Assembly: GCA_947629895.1 (NCBI GenBank)
Contig: CANRFP010000004.1
Location: forward strand, 1-31,957
DNA from: an uncultured Clostridia bacterium
Lineage (GTDB): Bacteria; Bacillota_A; Clostridia; Christensenellales; UBA1242
Direction of reading: 5' to 3'
Length of the DNA: 31,957 nt
Shown: positions 20,197 through 28,604 of the stretch, in pieces
Position numbering within the stretch: position 1 is the first letter of the stretch
Layout: every line of letters begins with the position of its first letter
The notes under the pieces: model-generated
The model's input: the letters and a program-made list of their open reading frames with translations, nothing else
Databases searched by the model: none
Told to the model about the DNA's origin: nothing
Translations under genes and position numbers: made by a program

Positions 20197-22845
20197 TTAT
20201 TTTGAAAATAAACCTTTTTTCTTGCGTGGATATCTGATTGCAGCTTGTGCAGCAGCAAGACGAGCAATTGGCACACGATATGGTGAGCAAGAAACATAGT
20301 TAAGTCCAACTCTATGGCAGAATTCAACAGATGATGGGTCTCCACCATGTTCACCACAAATTCCAAGTTTGATGTCTGGACGAGTTGAACGGCCAAGTTC
20401 TGCGGCAATACGAACAAGTTTGCCAACGCCATTTTGGTCGAGTCTAGCAAATGGGTCGCTTTCAAAAATCTTCTTTTCGTAATATGTGTCAAGGAACTTG
20501 CCGGCATCGTCACGAGAGAAACCAAATGTCATTTGAGTGAGGTCATTTGTTCCAAATGAGAAGAATTCTGCATATTTAGCAATTTGGTCGGCTGTGATTG
20601 CTGCTCTTGGAATTTCAATCATAGTTCCAACTTTATATTTCATGTCAACTTTGTTTTCTTTCAAAACTCTGTCAGCAGTTGTTGTGACAATATCCTTAAC
20701 ATATTTAAATTCAACGCTGTCGCAAGTGAGAGGAATCATGATTTCTGGAACAACATTAAGTTTGTCCTCTTTCATAACCTCAATAGCGGCTTTGATAACA
20801 GCCTCTGTTTGCATTTCAGCAATTTCTGGATATGTTACAGCAAGTCTAAGTCCACGATGTCCCATCATTGGGTTGAATTCGTGCAAACTGTTAACTGTTG
20901 CTTTAAGAGCCTCAAAAGTTAAGCCCATTTCTTTTGCAAGTGCTTTGATTTCAGAATCTTCGTGTGGAAGGAATTCATGAAGAGGTGGATCCAAGAAACG
21001 GATTGTAACAGGACGGCCTCTCATAGCCTTGAAGATGCCTTTGAAATCTTTTTGTTGCATTGGAAGAAGTTTTTTAAGCGCTTTCTTTCTCTCTTCGGTT
21101 GTTGTTGAAACAATCATTTCTCTTACTGCTGGGATTCTGTCAGCATCAAAGAACATGTGTTCTGTTCTGCAAAGGCCAACGCCCTCTGCGCCAAAGTTGA
21201 AGGCAACTTCTGTGTCACGAGGATTGTCTGCATTTGTTCTAATCATCAAATCTCTGTATTTGTCAGCCCATTCCATAATGGTTGCAAATTCGCCAGAAAT
21301 TGTTGCATCAACAGTGGCAACTTCGCCATCATAGATTTTTCCTGTTGAGCCATCAAAAGAGATAACATCGCCTTCTTTATATTTCTTTCCGTTAAGTGTG
21401 AAGGATTTTCCGTCATCAGCAAATTTGATTGCAGAGCAGCCTGCAACGCAGCAAGTTCCCATTCCACGAGCAACAACGGCAGCGTGAGATGTCATGCCTC
21501 CACGAGCGGTGAGGATGCCTTGGCTGGCAGCCATACCTTCAATGTCTTCTGGAGATGTTTCAAGACGAACAAGCACAACCTTGCCTTTCTTTCCGCCTTG
21601 TTCTTTTGCTTTTTCAGCGGTGAACACAATTTTTCCGCAAGCAGCACCAGGTGATGCTGGAAGTGCTTCGCCAATAACAGTGGCTTTTTTCAAAGCGTTA
21701 GGGTCAAATGTTGGGTGCAAAAGTGCATCAAGTTGTTTAGGGTCAAGCATCAAAAGAGCCTCTTGCTCATTCAACATTCCTTCTTTCACAAGGTCAACCG
21801 CAATTTTGAGTGCTGCACGAGCAGTTCTCTTGCCGTTTCTTGTTTGAAGCATATAGAGTTTGCCTCTTTCAATGGTGAATTCCATATCTTGCATATCTCT
21901 GAAATGCCTTTCAAGTTTTTTGGAAATTTCAACAAATTGTTTGTAAACTTCTGGATTTTGTTTTTCAAGTTCGGAAATATGTTTTGGAGTTCTAATTCCA
22001 GCAACAACATCTTCGCCCTGAGCGTTCATCAAATATTCGCCATAGAAAACATTTTCACCGGTTGATGGGTCACGAGTGAAGGCAACGCCTGTTCCGCTGT
22101 CATCGCCCATGTTTCCAAACACCATGGATTGAACGTTTACAGCAGTGCCCCAGTTGTATGGAATGTCATGCATTCTTCTGTAAACATTTGCTCTTTCATT
22201 GTCCCAAGAACGGAACACAGCCTTAACTGCTTCAATAAGTTGTTCTCTTGGTTCTTGTGGGAAGTCCTTCTTTTGGCTTTCCTTATAAAGTTTCTTGAAG
22301 AGTTTAACAATTTCTTTCAAATCGTCAGCAGAAAGGTCTTTATCATATTGAACGCCTTTCTTTTTCTTTATGTCGTCAAGAATTCTTTCATATTTAGATT
22401 TGTCTTGTTGCATAACAACATCGCTGAACATTTGGATGAATCTGCGATATGAGTCATAAGCAAAACGAGGGTTGTTTGTAAGTTTTGCAAGCCCTTCAAC
22501 AACGGTGTCGTTAAGACCAAGGTTTAAGATGGTGTCCATCATGCCTGGCATGGAAACTCTTGCGCCCGAACGAACAGAAACAAGAAGTGGATTTTCAGCA
22601 TCACCAAAAGTTTTTCCTGTGATTTTTTCAATTTTGGCAAGGTTTGCCTCAATTTGTCCAAGAATTTCGTCATTGATTTGACAGCCATCCTCATAATATT
22701 TTGTGCAAGCCTCTGTTGTGATTGTGAAGCCTTGTGGAACAGGCAAACCAATTTTTGTCATTCCTGCAAGGTTTGCACCCTTTCCGCCAAACTTGGCTTT
22801 ATCTTTGCCATCGGCCTCTTTAAATAAGTAAACATATTTTTTCAT
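20197..22845 (-). CDS. ppdK: Pyruvate, phosphate dikinase
   Basis: The 882-aa enzyme starts at ATG 22845 after AAAGGAG. It has an N-terminal nucleotide-binding domain (KFGGKGANLAGM and VSVRSGAR-type sequence), the swivelling phosphohistidine domain with GGMTSHAAVVARGMG, and the C-terminal PEP/pyruvate TIM barrel ending in GICGEHGGDPSS, which holds the catalytic Cys. It interconverts pyruvate, ATP and phosphate with PEP, AMP and pyrophosphate, giving many anaerobic Clostridia a glycolytic ATP gain. Length is standard. It is transcribed alone from a promoter embedded in the engB terminator region. Confidence 0.97.
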   Translation of the reverse strand: MKKYVYLFKEADGKDKAKFGGKGANLAGMTKIGLPVPQGFTITTEACTKYYEDGCQINDEILGQIEANLAKIEKITGKTFGDAENPLLVSVRSGARVSMPGMMDTILNLGLNDTVVEGLAKLTNNPRFAYDSYRRFIQMFSDVVMQQDKSKYERILDDIKKKKGVQYDKDLSADDLKEIVKLFKKLYKESQKKDFPQEPREQLIEAVKAVFRSWDNERANVYRRMHDIPYNWGTAVNVQSMVFGNMGDDSGTGVAFTRDPSTGENVFYGEYLMNAQGEDVVAGIRTPKHISELEKQNPEVYKQFVEISKKLERHFRDMQDMEFTIERGKLYMLQTRNGKRTARAALKIAVDLVKEGMLNEQEALLMLDPKQLDALLHPTFDPNALKKATVIGEALPASPGAACGKIVFTAEKAKEQGGKKGKVVLVRLETSPEDIEGMAASQGILTARGGMTSHAAVVARGMGTCCVAGCSAIKFADDGKSFTLNGKKYKEGDVISFDGSTGKIYDGEVATVDATISGEFATIMEWADKYRDLMIRTNADNPRDTEVAFNFGAEGVGLCRTEHMFFDADRIPAVREMIVSTTTEERKKALKKLLPMQQKDFKGIFKAMRGRPVTIRFLDPPLHEFLPHEDSEIKALAKEMGLTFEALKATVNSLHEFNPMMGHRGLRLAVTYPEIAEMQTEAVIKAAIEVMKEDKLNVVPEIMIPLTCDSVEFKYVKDIVTTTADRVLKENKVDMKYKVGTMIEIPRAAITADQIAKYAEFFSFGTNDLTQMTFGFSRDDAGKFLDTYYEKKIFESDPFARLDQNGVGKLVRIAAELGRSTRPDIKLGICGEHGGDPSSVEFCHRVGLNYVSCSPYRVPIARLAAAQAAIRYPRKKKGLFSK

Positions 22846-22876
22846 AAAACATCTCCTTTAAATTTATGTCACACAT

Positions 22877-22906
22877 ATTATAACAAAAATCGTCCGCAAG
22901 TGGCAA
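22877..22906 (-). promoter_or_regulatory. ppdK promoter overlapping an upstream hairpin
   Basis: On the - strand TTGCCA (22906-22901) and TATAAT (22882-22877) are 18 bp apart. The hairpin AAAATCGT/ACGATTTT (22886-22893 with 22907-22914), plausibly the terminator of engB, overlaps the spacer, so engB termination and ppdK initiation share sequence. Confidence 0.5.
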
Positions 22907-22952
22907 ACGATTTTGCAACAAAACACAAAAATAAAAGGATAAATTTTTATTT

Positions 22953-23534
22953 TTATTCAACCACGCTTTCTATATATTCAAGAAGTTGTTCTTTTCCAAA
23001 AAGGTTTTCACTGGAAAATGGCATAACAAGTTCTTTTCTCACGCCAAGATTTCTTGCAATCATGGTGCACGCCTGAGGAATTTTGCTTTTGGCAAGTTTG
23101 TCCACCTTTGTTGCAACAATAACATATGGAATTTGATAGGTGTTTAAAAACAAGAGCATTTGCTTGTCGAGTTCGCTTGGCTGATGCCTGCAATCAACCA
23201 GCACAAACACGGTTTTAAGATTTTTGGAGTTTAACAGATATTTTTCCATAAGCCCCGCCCAATTTGCAATATGCGCCTTGCCCGTTTTTGCATAGCCATA
23301 GCCCGGCAAATCCACAATCTTAAAAAGGTTGTTTATCAAAAAGTAATTTATCATCTTTGTAAGACCGGGTGTTGAAGAAGTTTTTGCCAAGTTCCTTTGC
23401 CCAACAAGTGCGTTTATGAGAGAAGATTTGCCCACATTACTTCTGCCCACAAACGCAATTTCAACCATATCATCTTTTAAAATTTTGCTTTCCTCAACAA
23501 CGGAGGTCAAATATTTTGCACTTGTTATATTCAT
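22953..23534 (-). CDS. engB: Ribosome-biogenesis GTPase EngB/YsxC, leaderless
   Basis: The 193-aa protein has all GTPase motifs: G1 GRSNVGKS (30-37), a Thr switch in STPGLT, G3 DLPGYG (75-80), G4 TKVD (142-145) and a G5 Ser region (PFSSE). EngB helps assemble the 50S subunit. The ATG at 23534 fits the conserved N-terminus, but there is no ribosome site: TATAAT lies just 6 nt upstream, so the transcript should begin at or next to the A of the start codon. It is read in the same direction as the GtrA-like gene, 49 bp after it. Confidence 0.95.
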   Translation of the reverse strand: MNITSAKYLTSVVEESKILKDDMVEIAFVGRSNVGKSSLINALVGQRNLAKTSSTPGLTKMINYFLINNLFKIVDLPGYGYAKTGKAHIANWAGLMEKYLLNSKNLKTVFVLVDCRHQPSELDKQMLLFLNTYQIPYVIVATKVDKLAKSKIPQACTMIARNLGVRKELVMPFSSENLFGKEQLLEYIESVVE

Positions 23535-23540
23535 ATATTT

Positions 23541-23568
23541 ATTATATCAAAATCTAAAACATTTTCAA
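23541..23568 (-). promoter_or_regulatory. Leaderless promoter of engB
   Basis: TTGAAA (23568-23563) and an extended -10 TGATATAAT (box 23546-23541) are 16 bp apart; six bases separate the -10 from the start codon. Confidence 0.7.
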
Positions 23569-23583
23569 AATAAAAAACGGATT

Positions 23584-24087
23584 TTAAAACCCGCTCTTTA
23601 ACAATTTGATGATTTTTTTGAATTTTTCTTCTTCAGCGTTCACAGCAGAATTTATGCTTCCGCGAAAGACAACAAATTTTTGATATATAAATTCGGTGAT
23701 GAAATTTATTATCATTGTCATGGCCATAACCAAATAGCTGTTCACTCCCACTCCAACCATTGCCACGCCCCACCAAATTGAAAGTGGGGTAAAAACCAGA
23801 TAAAAGCCAAAAGTTTCAAGCATGGCAAGAGGAACATTCTTGGCGGATTTGAAGGTCCATTTTCTGTTTATGGTGAAGTTCCAAATAACCGAAAGCGCAA
23901 GTGAGATGAAATATGCATAGCCATAATATCCCCAAGTGTATTCAGCGGCACGTTCAAAAGTGAACACAAATTCGTTTAGAATTGTAAAGGACACAATTTG
24001 GATTATTCCTGCCGAAATTGAGAACAATGTGAATTTTATTGCTTGAAAAACATCTTGCTTTTTCACTGTTTTTCTCTTACAACCCAT
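23584..24087 (-). CDS. GtrA-like four-helix membrane protein
   Basis: The 167-aa frame from ATG 24087 has four hydrophobic helices (about 18-40, 55-70, 88-110, 118-138) with the NFTINRKWTFK and NFITEFIYQKFVVF motifs of the GtrA family, which move lipid-linked sugars or take part in surface polysaccharide and teichoic acid modification. The ATG lies inside the upstream gene; a GTG at 24066 that overlaps the stop codon as GTGA would give 160 aa and is an equally good start. Translation is probably coupled to the PlsC-like gene. Confidence 0.8.
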   Translation of the reverse strand: MGCKRKTVKKQDVFQAIKFTLFSISAGIIQIVSFTILNEFVFTFERAAEYTWGYYGYAYFISLALSVIWNFTINRKWTFKSAKNVPLAMLETFGFYLVFTPLSIWWGVAMVGVGVNSYLVMAMTMIINFITEFIYQKFVVFRGSINSAVNAEEEKFKKIIKLLKSGF

Positions 24088-24929
24088 TTGTCATTTTCAA
24101 AGAATAAGTCTTTTCCAGGAGTGAGTTCTCGGGCAATTCTTTCATCGCCATAGCCACAATCTTGAATTTTATACCATTCGCTGGCAACACGTTTGGATGT
24201 TTCATACACTCTTTGTGTGAGGTCCTCAATTTGCGCTCTTTCATCGCCCTTTGTTTTGTCTGCAAACACAGGCTCGCACATTGCAAAATACACTTTATAC
24301 TTAAACTTTCCGTTTCTCTTTTGTTTGCGTTTAAAAAGCGCAATCATAGGAAGCACAGGAACATTGTTTTTCACAGCCATTGAAAATGCGCCGCGTTTGA
24401 ATGGCCTTATTTCACGATAATATGGCCAAAGTGCAGCCTCAGGATTATACAGCACCGGCTTGTTTTGGCTTAAAAGTTCGCTGATGTCCTCATTAAACTT
24501 TTTCATGCCCGACAAACTATCCGCTGGCAAAGGTATTCCCCCAAGCGAACGAAGGAAGAAGCCAATGGCTGGCCTTTTTATGTTTCGGGAAAGCGTTGTG
24601 TAATAAATTTTGCGGTTGCTGAAAACGTTTGTTCCAATGCTTAAATCGTCATACATATGAACGTGATTGCAAGTTATGATGAAAGGTTTTCCTTTAAGTG
24701 ACTTTCTGTGTTTTGAGCCAAAAATGTAACATTTATATTTTATTGAAAGAAATGGCCCAAAGATGCATATTGCAAGTGCCCTAAAAGTTGCTGCCCACAT
24801 GCGAAAAAAAATATTGCGAGGGCGATACGCATATTTATCATCAAACTTAACGTCTCTTTTTTCATTTTTTATTTCAAGAATGTGGTCGTCGGGATTATCT
24901 GGCCTTTCAATGCCATCTTGGTCAATCAT
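24063..24929 (-). CDS. PlsC-like 1-acylglycerol-3-phosphate acyltransferase
   Basis: The 288-aa protein starts at ATG 24929 after AAGGAG. A polar N-terminus of about 45 residues precedes a hydrophobic segment and the acyltransferase domain with the H-x4-D motif (H89, D94 in NHVHMYDD), a divergent block III (YNPEAALWPYY in place of FPEGTR) and RGAFSMA. Such enzymes acylate lysophosphatidate to make phosphatidate, or related glycerolipids, at the inner membrane face. The altered block III leaves the exact acceptor open. It overlaps the GtrA-like gene, pointing to a shared envelope-lipid role. Confidence 0.8.
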   Translation of the reverse strand: MIDQDGIERPDNPDDHILEIKNEKRDVKFDDKYAYRPRNIFFRMWAATFRALAICIFGPFLSIKYKCYIFGSKHRKSLKGKPFIITCNHVHMYDDLSIGTNVFSNRKIYYTTLSRNIKRPAIGFFLRSLGGIPLPADSLSGMKKFNEDISELLSQNKPVLYNPEAALWPYYREIRPFKRGAFSMAVKNNVPVLPMIALFKRKQKRNGKFKYKVYFAMCEPVFADKTKGDERAQIEDLTQRVYETSKRVASEWYKIQDCGYGDERIARELTPGKDLFFENDKWVVREKQ

Positions 24930-25077
24930 AAATTCTCCTTGATAGTTATGCTTAGCAGTTTTATTTTACACTATTATGAATTAAAAAGCAAGTGTTTTTA
25001 TGAAATTTTTCCGCCCACATCAACATATTTTGCGCACATTCAAAGCTTTGGAAATCATATTAAAGATTGGAGGCAAT

Positions 25078-26379
25078 ATGAACAACTATTTTGGAACAGA
25101 TGGCATTCGCGGAGAATATGGAAAAAATTTGAATTTTGATTTGGCGTTTTCTGCGGGGAACGCTCTCACACAAATCAAAAAATCGCCCAGAGTTGTTATT
25201 GGTCACGACACAAGAGTTTCCGCCGATGCAATAACTTTGGCAGTTAGCGGAGGCATTGTTGAAGGCGGAGGAAACGTTACGCTTGCAGGCACAATTCCAA
25301 CCGCTGGAATATCCTATTTAACTGAGAAATATAACTTTGATTATGGCGTTATCATAACCGCCTCCCACAACCCACCAGAATACAACGGGATTAAAATTTT
25401 TGACAGCAAAGGCAGAAAACTTTCAGACAATGAAGAAGAGTTTTTGGAAAACTTTTTTGAAAGCACTCACCACTGCGCTCAAACGGGAAGTTTTTCTTTT
25501 GATGCCAAATTGGAAGAGGAATATATAAATCACCTCATTTCAAGCACAGATGCTTCTTTTGAAGGGCTTTGCGTGTGTTTGGATGCCAGCAACGGTGCAA
25601 GTTACAAAATTGCGCCAAAGGTGTTCAAAAGTCTTGGGGCAAAAGTTTACAAAATTGCTTGCCGAAATGACGGCAAAAACATCAACACAAACTGTGGCTC
25701 ATTGCACATTGAAAATCTTGTGAATGCGGTTAAAAAAACGGGCGCAAAACTTGGCTTTGCCTATGATGGCGATGCCGACAGAGTTTTGGCTGTGGATGAA
25801 AATGGAGAAATTTTTGATGGCGACAAACTGCTTTACATTTTGGCAAATTTCCTAAAATCGAATGGTGAATTATATGCCAATTCGGTGGTTGGCACAAGCC
25901 ACACAAACAGCGGAATTATGGTTGGCTTAAATCGAAACAAAATCAACTTAATTCGCACAGATATTGGCGACAAATATGTTATTGAAGCAATGGAAAAAAT
26001 GAATTTAATGCTTGGAGGCGAGCAATCTGGGCACATAATCATTCGCAAATACGCACAAACGGGAGACGGAATTTTAACCTCACTAAAAATTTGTGAAATT
26101 ATAAAAAAGACGGGCAAAACGTTGTCACAACTTTTTGATGCCAAGATGCTTTCACAGGCAAACATAAACATGGTTGTTAAGGACAAAATCAAAGTGATAA
26201 ACAATGAAAATCTAACAAATTTAATCAACAAAATTGTCAGCGAAATTTCACCCGCCGGAAGAGTTTTGGTGCGTGCCAGCGGAACAGAGGACAAAGTGCG
26301 CATAATGGTTGAGCATCCCGTTCTTTCAACTGCCACCGCCCTTGCCAAACAAATTCAGGACTTAATCTTGCAAATTTAG
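25078..26379 (+). CDS. glmM: Phosphoglucosamine mutase
   Basis: The start is ATG 25078 (MNNYFGTDGIRGEYG), after GGAGG; upstream in-frame ATG 25000 lacks both a site and homology. The 433-aa enzyme has the phosphoserine motif TASHNP with S96, the metal loop DGDADR and the phosphate-binding RASGTEDKVRIMVE near the end. It converts glucosamine-6-phosphate to glucosamine-1-phosphate for UDP-GlcNAc and peptidoglycan synthesis. It is divergent from the PlsC-like gene and stands alone. Confidence 0.96.
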   Translation: MNNYFGTDGIRGEYGKNLNFDLAFSAGNALTQIKKSPRVVIGHDTRVSADAITLAVSGGIVEGGGNVTLAGTIPTAGISYLTEKYNFDYGVIITASHNPPEYNGIKIFDSKGRKLSDNEEEFLENFFESTHHCAQTGSFSFDAKLEEEYINHLISSTDASFEGLCVCLDASNGASYKIAPKVFKSLGAKVYKIACRNDGKNINTNCGSLHIENLVNAVKKTGAKLGFAYDGDADRVLAVDENGEIFDGDKLLYILANFLKSNGELYANSVVGTSHTNSGIMVGLNRNKINLIRTDIGDKYVIEAMEKMNLMLGGEQSGHIIIRKYAQTGDGILTSLKICEIIKKTGKTLSQLFDAKMLSQANINMVVKDKIKVINNENLTNLINKIVSEISPAGRVLVRASGTEDKVRIMVEHPVLSTATALAKQIQDLILQI

Positions 26380-26423
26380 TGTTTTCGTTTGGCTTCACAC
26401 CCTTCCAAATTAAAAATTTCAAT

Positions 26424-26446
26424 AAAAAAGAGGTTTCACACCTCTT
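26424..26446 (-). terminator. Terminator overlapping the marR-like stop codon
   Basis: AAGAGGT (26428-26434) pairs with ACCTCTT (26440-26446); on the - strand a T-run follows. The TGA stop codon of the regulator gene (26438-26436) lies partly in the loop. Confidence 0.8.
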
Positions 26447-26849
26447 CCATAAGTTTTAAAATTTTGTCGAATTGTTTGTTCTCATGCTTGTTGAAATTGT
26501 CTCGCAAGCCATTTATCTCGTCCATTTCATCTTTATTTTCAAAGAAATCAAAAAACTTTTGCGTTGGGACAAGCCTATATTCTCTGCCATCTTTTTTGGA
26601 CTTCTCTTTTGAAAGAAAGCCTTTATTCATCAAAGTTTTAATTTTGTAGGTGGCATTTGGCGAAGAAATGTCCAAAAATTGTGCAAATTCTGTGATTGTC
26701 GGCTTGTTCATAAGATAGATACATTCAAGGCAAAGGTATTCAGTTGTGGTTAAACTTTCACCGTTGTCTTTGATTTTCTTAAACATGCTTTTGTATAGCA
26801 TCAGTTTAATTTTTTTATATAGATTGCCAAATTTAAACTTAATTCTCAT
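26436..26849 (-). CDS. MarR/winged-helix family regulator
   Basis: The start taken is ATG 26849 (MRIKFKFGN), after AAAGAGAG; a longer reading begins at 26879. The 137-aa protein has a winged-helix core: LTTTEYLCLECIYL, TITEFAQFLDISSPNATYKIKTLMNKGFL (recognition helix) and the wing SKKDGREYRLVP. It lacks obvious ligand residues. It is read away from glmM and lies 69 bp downstream of the hydrolase gene in the same direction, which it could regulate. A specific signal cannot be inferred. Confidence 0.8.
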   Translation of the reverse strand: MRIKFKFGNLYKKIKLMLYKSMFKKIKDNGESLTTTEYLCLECIYLMNKPTITEFAQFLDISSPNATYKIKTLMNKGFLSKEKSKKDGREYRLVPTQKFFDFFENKDEMDEINGLRDNFNKHENKQFDKILKLMEEV

Positions 26850-26917
26850 ACATCTCTCTTTAACGCCTAATTTTAACATTTTTATTTTTTAAAACCAAAC
26901 AATTTTCACACTTTTTC

Positions 26918-27697
26918 CTAAAATTTAATTTTTTCACCGTATTTTGGCACAATCACGGCAATTTCTGGATGCTTTTTATGCATGGTTTCAACAAATTTTT
27001 TAACATCCACTTTCCCCGTGATTGGTGGAAAAGCATCGTCAAAATGGTCCAAAAGAACCGTTTTTGGCTTAATGGCTTCAATTATCGGCAAGGAATATTT
27101 AAGCATATTCAGCCTGCCCTGATAAGGCCAAATGAGGATGTCAACATTTTGGGGCAACTTCGCCCTCTCATCAAAGCCCGCAGAGCCAAAAAGCAAAATT
27201 GTTTTGCCCTCCGCTTTCATTTCAAATGCCAAAATGTCGCCGCCCATTCTAAAATTGTTATGTTCTTTCAAAATCTTAAACGCCCGCTTAAACTCCCACA
27301 AAAAGAGTATTCTTGCAGCAGTTTTTAAAATAATTCCAACATCGTTTCTAACATGAAAAGTCCTGTGCGTTTTTATTTGCGTTTTGGCAGTTTTCACTTC
27401 ATCGTGCGGACACAAAATTTCCACTTTATTGTCCACATCCACGCCTTGAGTTTCAAGACGAAGATAGGATGTTGGCGTGCCATAAAATTTGGCGTTTGTT
27501 TTAGTTAAAATTTCCGGCAAATCTCTCAAATGGTCAAAATGAGGATGTGTGTTAAATATGTAATCCACATCAGTAAAGGTGCTCATGTCCGTTTTTTCAA
27601 GTTTTTTGTTCATGCGAAAAAATGGGTCGAAAAGTATCTTTTCTCCGTCCACTTCAATCAAAATGCTTGCAGTCCCAAACCAAGTTATGTAGCCCAT
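26918..27697 (-). CDS. Metallo-beta-lactamase-fold hydrolase, leaderless
   Basis: The 259-aa protein starts at ATG 27697. THPHFDH supplies H51, H53, D55 and H56; further candidate ligands are H in the FHVRND region, the acidic/glycine FGSAGF segment and H in LLDHFDD. It resembles UlaG/UPF0173-type lactonases or phosphodiesterases, with an inserted helical stretch (about 130-165). As for engB, there is no ribosome site: an extended -10 TGCTATAAT ends 6 nt before the start codon, so the mRNA should be leaderless. Substrate unknown. Confidence 0.8.
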   Translation of the reverse strand: MGYITWFGTASILIEVDGEKILFDPFFRMNKKLEKTDMSTFTDVDYIFNTHPHFDHLRDLPEILTKTNAKFYGTPTSYLRLETQGVDVDNKVEILCPHDEVKTAKTQIKTHRTFHVRNDVGIILKTAARILFLWEFKRAFKILKEHNNFRMGGDILAFEMKAEGKTILLFGSAGFDERAKLPQNVDILIWPYQGRLNMLKYSLPIIEAIKPKTVLLDHFDDAFPPITGKVDVKKFVETMHKKHPEIAVIVPKYGEKIKF

Positions 27698-27703
27698 ACA
27701 TTC

Positions 27704-27731
27704 ATTATAGCATAAAAAAAGTTTAAACCAA
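27704..27731 (-). promoter_or_regulatory. Leaderless promoter of the hydrolase gene
   Basis: TTGGTT (27731-27726) and TATAAT (27709-27704, with TGC before it) are 16 bp apart; six bases separate the -10 from the ATG. Confidence 0.65.
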
Positions 27732-27737
27732 AATGAT

Positions 27738-27836
27738 TTAAACTCCTTCTGTTTTCTTTATCAAATCCAACAATCTTTCAAAGGTGGTGTAGCCACTTGC
27801 CGTGTTGAAATGTCCGCATTTCTCTTCGAAGACCAT
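27738..27836 (-). pseudogene. C-terminal fragment of a YdeN/RBBP9-like serine hydrolase
   Basis: A 32-codon reading ends in TAA at 27740-27738. Its GHFNTASGYTTFERLLDLI segment resembles the catalytic-His C-terminus of small RBBP9/YdeN-type serine hydrolases. The rest of such a gene (about 150 codons with the GHS nucleophile) is missing upstream, where a GC-rich hairpin patch and tRNA-Glu lie instead. No ribosome site precedes the ATG at 27836. I read it as a gene remnant; the family match is from memory of a short motif. Confidence 0.45.
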
Positions 27837-27839
27837 CTT

Positions 27840-27960
27840 CGCGAGAGAGCCGCGCAAAACTGCCAACGGAGTGCAGTTTTCGTTTGGCGCGAGGCCAAAA
27901 AATCAAGCGTCAATGCGATGCTTTTGTCCAAAGGACAAAACGAGCCCTCAGCGCAGATTT
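27840..27960. other. GC-rich hairpin patch between tRNA-Glu and gene remnant
   Basis: This stretch is clearly richer in GC than its surroundings. It holds a long stem (CGCGC 27851-27855 with GCGCG 27887-27891, then AAAACTGC 27856-27863 with GCAGTTTT 27873-27880) and a second perfect stem (TTTTGTCC 27922-27929 with GGACAAAA 27933-27940). It could be tRNA terminator structure or an inserted palindromic repeat. Readings across it in any frame look non-coding. Confidence 0.5.
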
Positions 27961-27964
27961 TTTT

Positions 27965-28039
27965 TGGTAGTCCCAAGGGGAATCGAACCCCTGATTCCGC
28001 CGTGAGAGGGCGGCGTCTTAACCGCTTGACCATGGGACC
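27965..28039 (-). tRNA. tRNA-Glu (anticodon CTC)
   Basis: The - strand sequence from 28039 begins GGTCCCATGGTCAAGC, has anticodon stem CCGCC/GGCGG with loop CTCTCAC (CTC at 28006-28004), T-arm GGGTTCGATTCCCC and an encoded CCA at 27967-27965. The acceptor stem pairs over seven positions, the first as G-U. At 75 nt with the expanded D-loop typical of tRNA-Glu it looks functional. CTC reads GAG codons, which are a minority in this AT-rich genome. Confidence 0.93.
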
Positions 28040-28166
28040 ACGCTTTGTAATGATAGCACTTTTTTTCAAAAAAAGCAATGATTTTCACAATTTAATTTGG
28101 AAATATTTGCATTTCCTGCTTTTTAATCCAATATCAGCCGTTAAATTGGTCAATTTTTTATTAAAA

Positions 28167-28196
28167 ATAAAAAACACCGACAAAAAAATCAGTGTT
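28167..28196 (-). terminator. Terminator of the HU gene
   Basis: On the - strand AACACTGA (28196-28189) pairs with TCGGTGTT (28180-28173) around an 8-nt loop, followed by a T-rich run. Confidence 0.75.
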
Positions 28197-28243
28197 CTTT
28201 ATTTTTCTATTTTTTAGAATGTTAAAGCGCTCTTCAAATTGGA

Positions 28244-28519
28244 TTAAGCATTAAAAATTGCTTTGAAGCTTTTACCAAATTTGAATTTTGGCACTTTGCA
28301 AGCAGCAACCTTAACAGTTTTCTTTGTGAGTGGGTTGATTTTTGTTGTTGCTTTTTTGCTTGCAAGTTCAAAAGAACCAAATCCTGGGATTTGAATTTTG
28401 TCGCCTGTTTTCAAAACTGCAACGATTGTGTCAATCATAGCATCGAAAACAACGCCTGTGTCCTTTTGTGTGCAATTTGCTCTTTCAGCCACTGCTTTAA
28501 TGAATTCACCTTTGTTCAT
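28244..28519 (-). CDS. hup: HU-family DNA-binding protein
   Basis: The start is ATG 28519 (MNKGEFIKAV) after AAAGGAG. The 91-aa protein has the HU/IHF layout: N-terminal helices, the strand KIQIPGFGSFELASKKA, an arm region KINPLTKKTVKVAA and the closing PKFKFGKSFKAIFN. It binds and bends DNA as a nucleoid protein. The usual RxGRNPxTG arm is altered (KINPLTKKTV), so the Arg of the tip is missing although the intercalating Pro of NP is kept. It stands alone with its own terminator. Confidence 0.94.
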   Translation of the reverse strand: MNKGEFIKAVAERANCTQKDTGVVFDAMIDTIVAVLKTGDKIQIPGFGSFELASKKATTKINPLTKKTVKVAACKVPKFKFGKSFKAIFNA

Positions 28520-28604
28520 AAATTTCTCCTTTTTCTTTTTTATTGCATAATTCATGCTATTTTCATATTAGCACAAATTTATTTATTTTCCAAACGATTT
28601 TACG

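Noticed and set aside
27761..28078. A 105-codon - strand reading across tRNA-Glu
   Set aside because: It translates the tRNA gene and the hairpin patch and has no ribosome site.
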